Shown here: positions 1-7,101 of the stretch, piece by piece | Position numbering within the stretch: position 1 is the stretch's first letter | How the letters are laid out: each line of letters opens with the position of its first letter | Assembly (NCBI GenBank): GCA_964448935.1 | Contig: CAYVBE010000080.1 | Span: 1 to 16,399, forward strand | Direction: 5' to 3' | Length of the DNA: 16,399 nt | Source: CAYVBE01 sp964448935 | Lineage (GTDB): Bacteria > Planctomycetota > Brocadiia > SM23-32 | Notes under the pieces: model-generated | Told to the model about the DNA's origin: nothing | The model's input: the letters and a program-made list of their open reading frames with translations, nothing else | The model's database searches: none | Made by a program: the position numbers and the translations under genes

Positions 1-1867
1 TGGCAACCGCCATGAATGTCTTCACCCCGATGGGGTCGTAGGCTTCGCCGGCTTCGACGCGCGGGGCCACCTCCTCCTCGGGCAGCCAGGGGTCGTCCGA
101 CCAATCGAGAAGCGTGAGGCCCAGTTCTTCCGTAACGTAACGCTTCAGCGTGCGGTCCGGGTCGGGCCAGTTCTCGCGCTCCGCGGCAGCTTCGTAGGGG
201 GCTACCGTATTGCCGGACCCCATCCACGGCTCGTCGGGAAGCTTCTTACCGTTCACGTAGAACCGGTTGTCGCGCACAATCAACTGTTCGGCTGTGGACA
301 GGGCCTCCGCCTTTCCGCTGCCGACTGCCTCGCCGGCAACAAACACGTTGTTTTCGACCAGGTGATCTTTTGCGCCGTCCCAGTTCCCGCCAACACTCAG
401 GCCGGTGCGCATGCGGTAGCCGATGTTGCCCCGTATCGTGTTGCGCTGCATGGTATAGAGCTTGCCTTCCTCAGATGCACGGGGCCGGGGCCTGAACCTG
501 AATGCGCTGCCCCCGCGGCTTTCCCTGAAACCCAGGTCGTCTGCCAGCATGGCGCCGCTGACGATATTGCCCTCGATGAGCCCACCGAAGGAGGCGCCCT
601 GTAGGGTGTAGCCATTGCCGGGCTGAGCGTTGACTTGCGACACACCGGGGGTGTCGGGATCGGCCGGGCTGGGATACTTATAGACAAGCTGGACGTTGTT
701 GCGCGTCACCGCCGACCGTCCGGATTGGTTGCCCTCGACCAGCCAGGGGGTAATGCCGCACGAACTGAACCAGTATCCCTCCATGATGAAACTGTTCTCG
801 ATCAGGCCTCCACACCGGCGTATCTGGGGGCCTCCCGAGCCGCCATCGGCGGAGATGATGTTTCGGTAGGTGTGGCCCATCTGCGCGCCGCCGCTCTCGT
901 AGATATTGCGGTCGAAAACCGTCCGCCTGGGGTCGGCGTGGGTGCGCGGGTCGTTCTTATAGCCGTTCTTGTAGAAGATCACCTCGTCGAAAGTGGGCGT
1001 TGCATCGTATCCGCCGGTAAAGTAGCCCTGGTTGTGGCCCTTGACCTTCCAGTTGAACATGCTGACCGATCGGCGCACCGTGCTGCCGATCGGCAGGTAG
1101 TTCATCTGGCCGCGTATGATCTTGCAGTCTTCCATCAGCAGCGTCGGCACGCCCGGATCGCCGGGCGAGGTGCATCCGGCGTGCAGGCCCAAGTGTCTCG
1201 TTCCCTGGTGCAGTTCAAGGCCGGCAATGACCTGATGAAACCACGCCTCCGGCCTGCCCCTGTTGTGCATGCTGAAAGGGTTTCCCTTCTCGGGCTCTAC
1301 AACCGCCCGCCCCTCCGCAGGCGGCCCGTACGCCGCGACGACCATGGGTTCGGCCTCGCTACGCCCGCCCCGGAAGCCGCCGTTAAAGGTGTCGTGCAGG
1401 CGTCCCCGGCGCAGCAGGAACCAGTCCGGGTATCCCGCCGAGATGCGCCCCCTCTTGTGGCTGCTCAGTCGCGGATCGTTGTTCAGCCGGGCGGGGTTCT
1501 CGAAGACCTTGATGGCCCTCTCGTTCGGCAGCAGGGGGTTGGTGCCGTAGGCTTTCCCGTCAGCGCTGGTGGGGCTTCCGGAGGAGTCCACGATCCTCTG
1601 CCCGTCCCACCAATAGACCTCCGCGGTCTCGTTATCGCCTTTCTCCGGGTCGAAGAAGACGATCTTGCTGCCCTGGTCGCGGGTGTCGTTGAAGTCCGCG
1701 TTCGTGTCGCCCAGGGAGTGGCTGCCGTCACTCGGCACCATCAGCTTCGCGAGGTCGGTCCAGCCGTGCTCGGTCCGGGGCAACTCCGTTCCCATGGCCA
1801 TCGAGTTCACGCCGCCTGCCGCCACCAGCGCCATCGCCGCCAAAACCTTCAGCCATTGCCGTAGCAC
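1..1867 (-). CDS. Secreted right-handed parallel beta-helix protein (3' end outside window)
   Basis: Reading the minus strand from a GTG at 1867 gives at least 622 codons without a stop, running off the left edge. A near-ideal ribosome site (GGAGGAGGT, 1874-1882) lies 6 nt before this GTG. The N-terminus MLRQWLKVLAAMALVAAGG is a typical Sec signal peptide, so the product is probably exported. The second half carries short repeated Asn-rich turns of the kind that form beta-helix rungs: LIENSFI, VTRNNVQ, LIEGNIVSG, MQRNTIRGN, LVENNVFV and LIVRDNRFY. This is the look of the pectate-lyase-like superfamily, which includes polysaccharide lyases, hydrolases and non-catalytic adhesins. I cannot see a diagnostic catalytic set, so substrate and reaction are unknown. 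It lies just downstream of, and co-directional with, the membrane protein at 2017-3948, but has its own promoter at 1954-1982. The fold is inferred from repeat pattern only. Confidence 0.85.
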   Translation of the reverse strand, partial: MLRQWLKVLAAMALVAAGGVNSMAMGTELPRTEHGWTDLAKLMVPSDGSHSLGDTNADFNDTRDQGSKIVFFDPEKGDNETAEVYWWDGQRIVDSSGSPTSADGKAYGTNPLLPNERAIKVFENPARLNNDPRLSSHKRGRISAGYPDWFLLRRGRLHDTFNGGFRGGRSEAEPMVVAAYGPPAEGRAVVEPEKGNPFSMHNRGRPEAWFHQVIAGLELHQGTRHLGLHAGCTSPGDPGVPTLLMEDCKIIRGQMNYLPIGSTVRRSVSMFNWKVKGHNQGYFTGGYDATPTFDEVIFYKNGYKNDPRTHADPRRTVFDRNIYESGGAQMGHTYRNIISADGGSGGPQIRRCGGLIENSFIMEGYWFSSCGITPWLVEGNQSGRSAVTRNNVQLVYKYPSPADPDTPGVSQVNAQPGNGYTLQGASFGGLIEGNIVSGAMLADDLGFRESRGGSAFRFRPRPRASEEGKLYTMQRNTIRGNIGYRMRTGLSVGGNWDGAKDHLVENNVFVAGEAVGSGKAEALSTAEQLIVRDNRFYVNGKKLPDEPWMGSGNTVAPYEAAAERENWPDPDRTLKRYVTEELGLTLLDWSDDPWLPEEEVAPRVEAGEAYDPIGVKTFMAVA

Positions 1868-1921
1868 AGTTCTACCTCCTCCATCTGTGAATGCCACCGC
1901 CTGTTCTCGACACGGAAAAGT

Positions 1922-1933
1922 GTTCCCAGGAAC
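1922..1933. promoter_or_regulatory. Palindrome in the leader of the beta-helix gene
   Basis: A perfect GTTCC-CA-GGAAC palindrome sits between the predicted transcription start (about 1947 on the minus strand) and the ribosome site of the beta-helix gene. Its position would suit an operator read by an unknown dimeric regulator, or a short RNA hairpin. The loop would be only 2 nt, so a DNA-binding site is the better reading. No second copy was noticed. Confidence 0.3.
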
Positions 1934-1953
1934 GAAACTCACCCCGTATGCCG

Positions 1954-1982
1954 ATTGTACGGCGCCCCTGTCCTGGTATCAA
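1954..1982 (-). promoter_or_regulatory. Sigma-70-type promoter of the beta-helix gene
   Basis: On the minus strand, TTGATA (1977-1982) is followed after exactly 17 nt by TACAAT (1954-1959). Each box matches the consensus at five of six positions and the spacing is optimal. Initiation near 1947 would give a leader of about 80 nt. The promoter starts only 35 bp past the stop codon of the upstream membrane-protein gene, so the beta-helix gene can be expressed independently of it. Confidence 0.65.
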
Positions 1983-2016
1983 ATGCAGTGTTGAACGCCG
2001 CGTCTTGCCGCCGTAG

Positions 2017-3948
2017 TCAGAACCGGGGCACGGCGCCGGCCGACAGGATACGCAGGACCGCCGAGGCGCCGCTGAAGAACGCCTCGGTGATGATGAAGCC
2101 GATGAAGAAGTCCCGCCCGAAACGCAGCGCCCGGCCGCCGACCAGCTTCATGAGACCCACTTTGACCAGCCACCCCAGAAAGAACGGGAACCACAGGCGG
2201 TGGATGTGCCAGCTACTGCACGTGAGCAGCCCGATGGCGTGCATAGGCCACCAGTAGAAGCGCGCCCGCATGAACATGGCCAGGCCCATCAGGACGGCGC
2301 CGATGGCGATGGGGCGGGTGGAGAATGCCTGCGTGCCCGCCGAGCGGCCTTCGATGATGCGATGGGCCTCCCCGTAGGCGTAACTGGCCGTGTGGTGCGC
2401 ACTGAAGTTGGCCGCGCCCATGTCGTATGCCTGGTCCACCACCAGCCAGGACGTGACCGCCAGGGCGACGACCAGGGCGGCGAACAGGGCCGGCACCAGC
2501 AGGCGGCGCCGCTTTTTGAACACCTCCGAGATGCGCAACGCATTGGCCGCCATGGGCGCCAGCACCACGTTGGTCCAGGTGACCAGCATGCCGGATTGGA
2601 TGGTGGCGATCAGCGCCCCCTGCGGGCCGATGCTCTCGGCGCCGATCAGGCCCTCGGCCGCCCGGTGCATCACCCACAGGTTGCGCGTCATGGGCAGCCC
2701 GCCCTGCGCCACGATGCGCGCGTAGACCAGGTGGGAGCAGAGGATGAGGCCGAGGACGACCACGGCGGTCAGCGGTCTCATGCCGTGGTAAAGGTACCAG
2801 GCCATGCACAGCGCCAGACAGACCACCAGCCCCCAGAAAGCCACGGCATAGGGCACCGGCTCGTCACTGTCGTCGGACCCACCTTTCAGCCGGAACGCCC
2901 TGCGCACAACGCCCGCCAGGTGCCGCCGCGCCATCCACAACATGCCGACCAGGAAGGCCAGATAAGCGCCGAACTGCTGCCATCGCATCAGCGGGCTCCA
3001 CGTGCCGCCGGCCTCCGGCAGGGCCAGGCGGTCCGCCACGATCAGTTCCATGCGGCCGAACAGAAAGAAGAACCACACGCTGAGAGACACGTCCGCCGGC
3101 ACCAGGTAGGCCAGGCCAACGACGGTCCAGGCGATGGGGAAGCTGTGGAAGTCCGCCGCTTCCAGCGGCGTGCCGGCGAACGCCTCCTGGAGCGGCACCG
3201 TAAGCTGCCAGGGACGCGAAGCGCCCGCGATGACGGGAAACGCGCGCGCCAGCCGGAACCCGGCCGCCACCGTGAGGCCGATCACGAAATGCTTTCGCGC
3301 AAACATGGCCGGCAGCAGCCCGGAGTCGCCGTTCCCCTGGGTAAACTCCAGCGGAACGCGCGCCAGCGGAAACATCAGGCGCTCCACGTCCACCCACTGG
3401 CGTCGCAGGATGCTCAGCGCGAACAGCATCCCCAGGTAGAGCACCAGCAGGAACGCGCCCCAGTGCGCCAGCGGCACCAGCCACCGGCGCCAGGGAACAC
3501 GGCCGCCGGGCGTGCCCTCGTAGAACTGCCGGACGGCCTCGGAGTTTATATCCTTGCTCAGCACCAGGTCGGCCGGCGCATGGCTGACCGAACCGTCGGT
3601 TTCCCAGGCGATGTCCGGGCGCTTGGCCAGGTAGGTGCCGCCCGAGATCATGCCGGTCAGCATGCGCCCCGTGCCGGCCGTCGTGAACGCCACGGAGACG
3701 ATCAACATGCACCAGACCAGCATCAACTCCGCCTGCCGGAAAGCCCACCGACGGCGGACGAGCTTGATCAGCACGTTGCCGACCACGGTGAGCAGCACGA
3801 CGATGAACACCACGCCCGCCGGAAAGCAGTCGGTCGCGATCCATCCGTAGCCCTGCACTACGGTGGAATAGGCATCCAGCAGGCTGAACGCGATGACGGC
3901 CAGCAGGCCAACTATGAACGCTCGGAGGGTCAACGGGCCCCCTCGCAC
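2017..3948 (-). CDS. DUF6785/DUF6784-like polytopic membrane protein (OPT-like transporter?)
   Basis: The 643-aa product has roughly 12-14 hydrophobic segments, for example residues 7-25, 43-63 and 75-95, continuing to the C-terminus, so it is an integral inner-membrane protein. Length, the aromatic-rich N-terminal segment, the QGGLPMTRNLWVMHRAAEGL region and the C-terminal FYWWPMHAIGLL segment resemble the large DUF6785/DUF6784 proteins of planctomycetes and relatives, which are distantly OPT-transporter-like. That match is from memory. The substrate is unknown. The longest reading starts at GTG 3948, which has no ribosome site. A TTG at 3933 is preceded by GAGGGGG and is a credible alternative that shortens the protein by five residues. 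The gene is divergent from the secreted glycosidase at 4143 and upstream of a secreted beta-helix protein, so uptake or handling of carbohydrate fragments is a reasonable inference but unproven. Confidence 0.85.
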   Translation of the reverse strand: MRGGPLTLRAFIVGLLAVIAFSLLDAYSTVVQGYGWIATDCFPAGVVFIVVLLTVVGNVLIKLVRRRWAFRQAELMLVWCMLIVSVAFTTAGTGRMLTGMISGGTYLAKRPDIAWETDGSVSHAPADLVLSKDINSEAVRQFYEGTPGGRVPWRRWLVPLAHWGAFLLVLYLGMLFALSILRRQWVDVERLMFPLARVPLEFTQGNGDSGLLPAMFARKHFVIGLTVAAGFRLARAFPVIAGASRPWQLTVPLQEAFAGTPLEAADFHSFPIAWTVVGLAYLVPADVSLSVWFFFLFGRMELIVADRLALPEAGGTWSPLMRWQQFGAYLAFLVGMLWMARRHLAGVVRRAFRLKGGSDDSDEPVPYAVAFWGLVVCLALCMAWYLYHGMRPLTAVVVLGLILCSHLVYARIVAQGGLPMTRNLWVMHRAAEGLIGAESIGPQGALIATIQSGMLVTWTNVVLAPMAANALRISEVFKKRRRLLVPALFAALVVALAVTSWLVVDQAYDMGAANFSAHHTASYAYGEAHRIIEGRSAGTQAFSTRPIAIGAVLMGLAMFMRARFYWWPMHAIGLLTCSSWHIHRLWFPFFLGWLVKVGLMKLVGGRALRFGRDFFIGFIITEAFFSGASAVLRILSAGAVPRF

Positions 3949-3978
3949 GGGTTGAGGAAACCGGAGCAGCGCGACCTT

Positions 3979-4008
3979 AGCTTAACCCCGGCAGGGGCGC
4001 ACTGTCAA
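3979..4008 (-). promoter_or_regulatory. Candidate promoter of the membrane-protein gene
   Basis: A perfect minus-strand TTGACA (4003-4008) is followed 18 nt later by TAAGCT (3979-3984), a weak -10 box. Transcription would begin near 3972, about 24 nt before the GTG at 3948. The -35 box is convincing. The weak -10 suggests either low activity or dependence on an activator. Confidence 0.45.
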
Positions 4009-4044
4009 GGTGCCGGTCGAGAAAGTGAGAACGCGCTTGCCCGG

Positions 4045-4074
4045 TTGACGGAGAACGTACCTGTCCAGTATCTT
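4045..4074 (+). promoter_or_regulatory. Candidate promoter of the glycosidase gene
   Basis: TTGACG (4045-4050) and TATCTT (4069-4074) are separated by 18 nt, with start expected near 4081 and a leader of about 60 nt. The -35 box lies 36 bp from the divergent -35 box of the membrane-protein gene. A single regulator bound between them could control both genes. I saw no clear palindrome in that interval. Confidence 0.45.
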
Positions 4075-4142
4075 CTCTTCCGTGATTGTTCCCCGGAAGA
4101 TTCGGATACCCCGCTGACAGTTTCACTGACAGGAGACGCCCC

Positions 4143-6788
4143 GTGCGCGCCACATTGTCGGCCGTGCTGATTGCCTTTGCCGTCCTCGCCTGCGGCGCCG
4201 GTCCGGCCCGTGGATCGGAGCAGACCTACGTCTGGTGGGAAGGGGAGGATGCCGCCGCTCACACGTTTCCGGTCGGCAACGCCTTCAGGCCCGGCAACGC
4301 CGAGGAGCGGGACGTCCTCTCCGGAGGCGAGTGGCTGCAGACCAACCAGGGCGCCGGGGCCGCCGCACGTTGGGAGGTGGAAGTGCCGGAGGCGGGCGAC
4401 TACGACTTCTGGACGCGCGTATTCTGGAAGCACGGCCCATTCCGCTGGCGCTGGAACGACGGCGAATGGACGACCTGCGGCCGAGACCGCGTCCTGGCGG
4501 AGTCCGTGCGCATGCGGACGCATGTCACGGCCTCCTGGGTGCCTCTGGGGCGGGTGACGCTGCCGGAAGGGGAGAATACACTGGAAATCGAGGTGTTGGA
4601 GGAGGCCAGGGCCGTCGCCTTCGACTGCTGGCTCCTGACGCGCGGCTCCTTCACACCCAACGGCAAGATGAAGCCCGGGGAGAAGTACGATCGTGCGCCG
4701 GAGGGCTGGTTCCCGTTCGAGCCGGACCCGGACCCCTTCGCGGAAGCCGCCCTGGACGTGGGCAGGCTGCTGAACGATGAGGTGGCCGGCGACCGGGGGC
4801 GCGTGGTGGCACGCGGCTCGGACCTGGTTTTCGAAAAGACCGGCGAGAAGGCGCGTTTCTGGAGCGTGGTGGTGGGGCCCGCGCTTTGCCGGCGGGACAA
4901 GGCCGGCATAGACCGGTTCAGCAAGCGCATGGCCCGGGCCGGAGTCAACATGGTGCGCTTCCACCTGCCCGGCGAGCAGGAACGCACCCCCGGACCGGTC
5001 ACCGACGGTCTCCACTACGCCGTCCATTCTCTCAAGCAGCAGGGCATCTACAGCTACGTGCTGTGGTACTGCACCGCGGCCTGCCCGGACGAGACGAATC
5101 TGCACTACTTCGACCCCGAGCAGCAGGCGGTCTACCAGGAGTGGGCGCGCTGCGTCCTGGGCACGAACAACGCCTACACGGGCATGCCTCTGGCCAAAGA
5201 CCCGGCGCTGGTGGCCGTGGAACTGCTGGACGAGGATAGCCTGTTCTTCTACACCTTCAAACCCGACCGCGAGGGCCTGAAGGAGCGGATGCCGATCCTG
5301 GAGAAGCGCTTCGGCCAGTGGTTGACCGGGCGTTACGGTTCCCTCCAGAAAGCCGCCGAGGCGTGGGGACCCGGGAAGTATCCGAAGGGCGACGATTTCG
5401 CGGCTGGTCGCGTTGCGTTCTACCCGGCCTACCTGCTGACCAGCGCCGAGTGGGCGCCCGGACAGCGCAACGCTGCCCGCGCGCGCGACCAGGCGCAGTT
5501 TATGACGCTGCTCATGCGGTCCTTCTACGGCGGGGTAAAGCAATGGCTGCGCGACGAGCTGGGCTACCCGGGCCTGGTGATCGGCTCCAACTGGAAGACC
5601 GCGGACGAGCGGGTTCTCGGCCCCCTGGACCAGTATGCCAACCTGGCCGTGGACATCACGGCGCGCAACACTTACTTCAACGGCGGGTGCAAGGGCCCCC
5701 GCTCCAGCTATGCTCTTGCGGTGGGGCAAGTCTATCACGACAAGTCCCTGCTGCGCGACCCGGAGCAGGCCATCCTGATGCACATCCAGTGCGCCGACCA
5801 GCCGCACATGATGACCGAGGGCCTTTGGAACATGCCCAACCGCTACCGCACCGAGGCGCCGTTCCTCGTGGCTGCCTACTACTCGCTGCAGGGAGTGGAC
5901 GGCTACTGCCCGTTCGCCGCCGAGCATACGTGGCTCAAGCAGATCACCCGGAAGTGGCCCATCCAGACGCCCACGGAGATCGGTCAGTATCCCGCCGCCA
6001 GCATCGCCTACCGCCGGGGCTACATCCAGGAAGGCCCGGTCGTCGTCAACGAGGCGTTGAAACTGGACGATCTCTACGCGCTCAAAGGCGGCGCGCTGAG
6101 TCAGCCCCTCGGGCTGGACGAAACGCAGGCCGCGCGCGTTCCGGCGGGTCAGCTCGCGCAGGTCGGCAGCCTGCCCGGCATAGACCCTCTGTCCTTTTTC
6201 GTGGGGCGCGTCGTCCGCAGCATCGGCGAGGACCCGGGGCGGTCCACGTTCATGAACACCAGCCGGCTCATAGACCGCGAGGCGAAGCGCATCGCCAGTG
6301 CCACGGGCGAACTGGTGCTCGACTATGGGAAGGGCGTCGCCACCATGAACGCCCCCTGCGCCCAGGGCGCGACGGGGTTCCTGGACGCCGCCGGCACGAT
6401 CGAGCTTCAGGACGTATCCATGCGACTCGACAACGAGTACGGGACGCTCATGGTCGTCTCGCTGGACGGGGCGCCCCTCGCGAGGTCCGGCAGTATCCTG
6501 GTGCAGGTCATGACCGAGGAGAAGAACTACGGCTGGGAGACCCAACCCGTGCGCGCCAGCCTCCGGGATGGCGGCCCGGAGCTCGACTGCCGGGAGATCG
6601 AGGCCATAGGTTCGCCCCCGATCTGCGTGCGGGAGATCAAGGGCACGGTTTCGTTCAAGCGCCCGGACGCGGATGCGCTGAAGGTGACCGCCCTGGACTT
6701 CCAGGGCTACGTTCGGGAAGAGGTCAAGGGCGGCGCGAACCGGATAACCCTGCTGCCCGACTGCCTGCACTACATCGTCGAACGGTAG
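4143..6788 (+). CDS. Secreted glycoside hydrolase, CBM-like plus TIM-barrel (clan GH-A-like)
   Basis: I choose GTG 4143 over the longer reading from 4086 because AGGAGA (4131-4136) lies 6 nt upstream and a signal peptide (MRATLSAVLIAFAVLACG) then sits at the N-terminus. This gives 881 aa. Cleavage could follow ARG before SEQ; Cys17 (VLAC) makes a poor lipobox. Residues about 28-165 look like a carbohydrate-binding beta-sandwich (WWEGED near 31-36, then GDYDFWTRVFW). From about residue 220 a glycosidase barrel follows: RFWSVVVGP, then AGVNMVRFH and LLDEDSLFF. Glu364 in DED is the likely acid/base and Glu559 in MMTEG the likely nucleophile; both are inferred from position. The C-terminal 150 residues look like beta-sandwich domains. 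Substrate and GH family are uncertain, although beta-galactosidase-like members of the clan are the nearest resemblance. It is divergent from the transporter-like gene and probably acts on polysaccharide outside the cytoplasm. Confidence 0.8.
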   Translation: MRATLSAVLIAFAVLACGAGPARGSEQTYVWWEGEDAAAHTFPVGNAFRPGNAEERDVLSGGEWLQTNQGAGAAARWEVEVPEAGDYDFWTRVFWKHGPFRWRWNDGEWTTCGRDRVLAESVRMRTHVTASWVPLGRVTLPEGENTLEIEVLEEARAVAFDCWLLTRGSFTPNGKMKPGEKYDRAPEGWFPFEPDPDPFAEAALDVGRLLNDEVAGDRGRVVARGSDLVFEKTGEKARFWSVVVGPALCRRDKAGIDRFSKRMARAGVNMVRFHLPGEQERTPGPVTDGLHYAVHSLKQQGIYSYVLWYCTAACPDETNLHYFDPEQQAVYQEWARCVLGTNNAYTGMPLAKDPALVAVELLDEDSLFFYTFKPDREGLKERMPILEKRFGQWLTGRYGSLQKAAEAWGPGKYPKGDDFAAGRVAFYPAYLLTSAEWAPGQRNAARARDQAQFMTLLMRSFYGGVKQWLRDELGYPGLVIGSNWKTADERVLGPLDQYANLAVDITARNTYFNGGCKGPRSSYALAVGQVYHDKSLLRDPEQAILMHIQCADQPHMMTEGLWNMPNRYRTEAPFLVAAYYSLQGVDGYCPFAAEHTWLKQITRKWPIQTPTEIGQYPAASIAYRRGYIQEGPVVVNEALKLDDLYALKGGALSQPLGLDETQAARVPAGQLAQVGSLPGIDPLSFFVGRVVRSIGEDPGRSTFMNTSRLIDREAKRIASATGELVLDYGKGVATMNAPCAQGATGFLDAAGTIELQDVSMRLDNEYGTLMVVSLDGAPLARSGSILVQVMTEEKNYGWETQPVRASLRDGGPELDCREIEAIGSPPICVREIKGTVSFKRPDADALKVTALDFQGYVREEVKGGANRITLLPDCLHYIVER

Positions 6789-6839
6789 GCGCCGGAGAGG
6801 GGCGTCGCGTGGCACCCTTGGGCCGATTAGTGCACGGAC

Positions 6840-6883
6840 CTCAGGCGAGGCTTGTCCGCCGGTCGTCGGGCGGGGCGCCTGAG
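6840..6883. repeat. Nested inverted repeat downstream of the glycosidase gene
   Basis: CTCAGGCG (6840-6847) is the exact reverse complement of CGCCTGAG (6876-6883). Inside it, CCGCC (6856-6860) pairs with GGCGG (6869-6873). Transcribed RNA would fold into a long stem with an internal loop. There is no T tract, so it is not a classic intrinsic terminator; it may be an mRNA 3'-end stabiliser or a protein-binding site. Confidence 0.4.
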
Positions 6884-6922
6884 CTGCACATCGTGGGCGA
6901 GCCGGGCGCGGTTGATGTGTGG

Positions 6923-6950
6923 CGCAGCCGCCCCCGGCTGCGGCCGTTTT
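6923..6950 (+). terminator. Possible rho-independent terminator of the glycosidase gene
   Basis: CGCAGCCG and CGGCTGCG form an 8-bp perfect stem with a CCCC loop (6923-6942), followed by GCCG and TTTT (6947-6950). The stem is strong but the T run is short and offset by four bases, so efficiency may be modest. It lies between the glycosidase stop and the dnaE promoter, where a terminator is expected. Confidence 0.45.
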
Positions 6951-6960
6951 CGGCGTCTTC

Positions 6961-6989
6961 TTGACCGTTCCGCAACCCGCCCTTAGAAT
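6961..6989 (+). promoter_or_regulatory. Sigma-70-type promoter of dnaE-ruvC
   Basis: TTGACC (6961-6966) and TAGAAT (6984-6989) are separated by exactly 17 nt, each matching five of six consensus positions. The predicted start near 6996 leaves a leader of about 105 nt before the dnaE ATG. Confidence 0.65.
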
Positions 6990-7101
6990 GGCCGCTGGCC
7001 GGCCGGCGCCGGGGGGATACGATCCCTTTCGGCGTGCGGGCCGACCGTTGGGTTGTTCTTGAAATCACCGCAAGACACTGACACCGGGCGGGCCCGACCT
7101 T

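Larger units (their letters stand above)
6789..7101. other. 313-bp intergenic region between glycosidase and dnaE
   Basis: No coding sequence is supported here. The region holds a nested inverted repeat (6840-6883), a terminator-like hairpin (6923-6950), the dnaE promoter (6961-6989) and a dnaE leader of about 105 nt without an obvious ribosome site. Confidence 0.6.

Noticed and set aside
635..1864. Long open frame (409 codons) on the plus strand
   Set aside because: It lies antisense to the beta-helix gene, which has a signal peptide, a perfect ribosome site and a promoter. The plus-strand translation is low-complexity and typical of a GC-rich shadow.
2200..4170. 656-codon plus-strand frame
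   Set aside because: It is antisense to the membrane protein. Its His/Gln/Arg-rich translation is what the complement of hydrophobic GC-rich codons produces.
4005..6815. 936-codon minus-strand frame
   Set aside because: It is antisense to the glycosidase, with Arg/Gly/Val-rich shadow composition and no domain signal.
6811..6830. Possible sigma-54 promoter (TGGCAC followed by TTGG)
   Set aside because: Spacing between the GG and GC elements does not fit the -24/-12 pattern.
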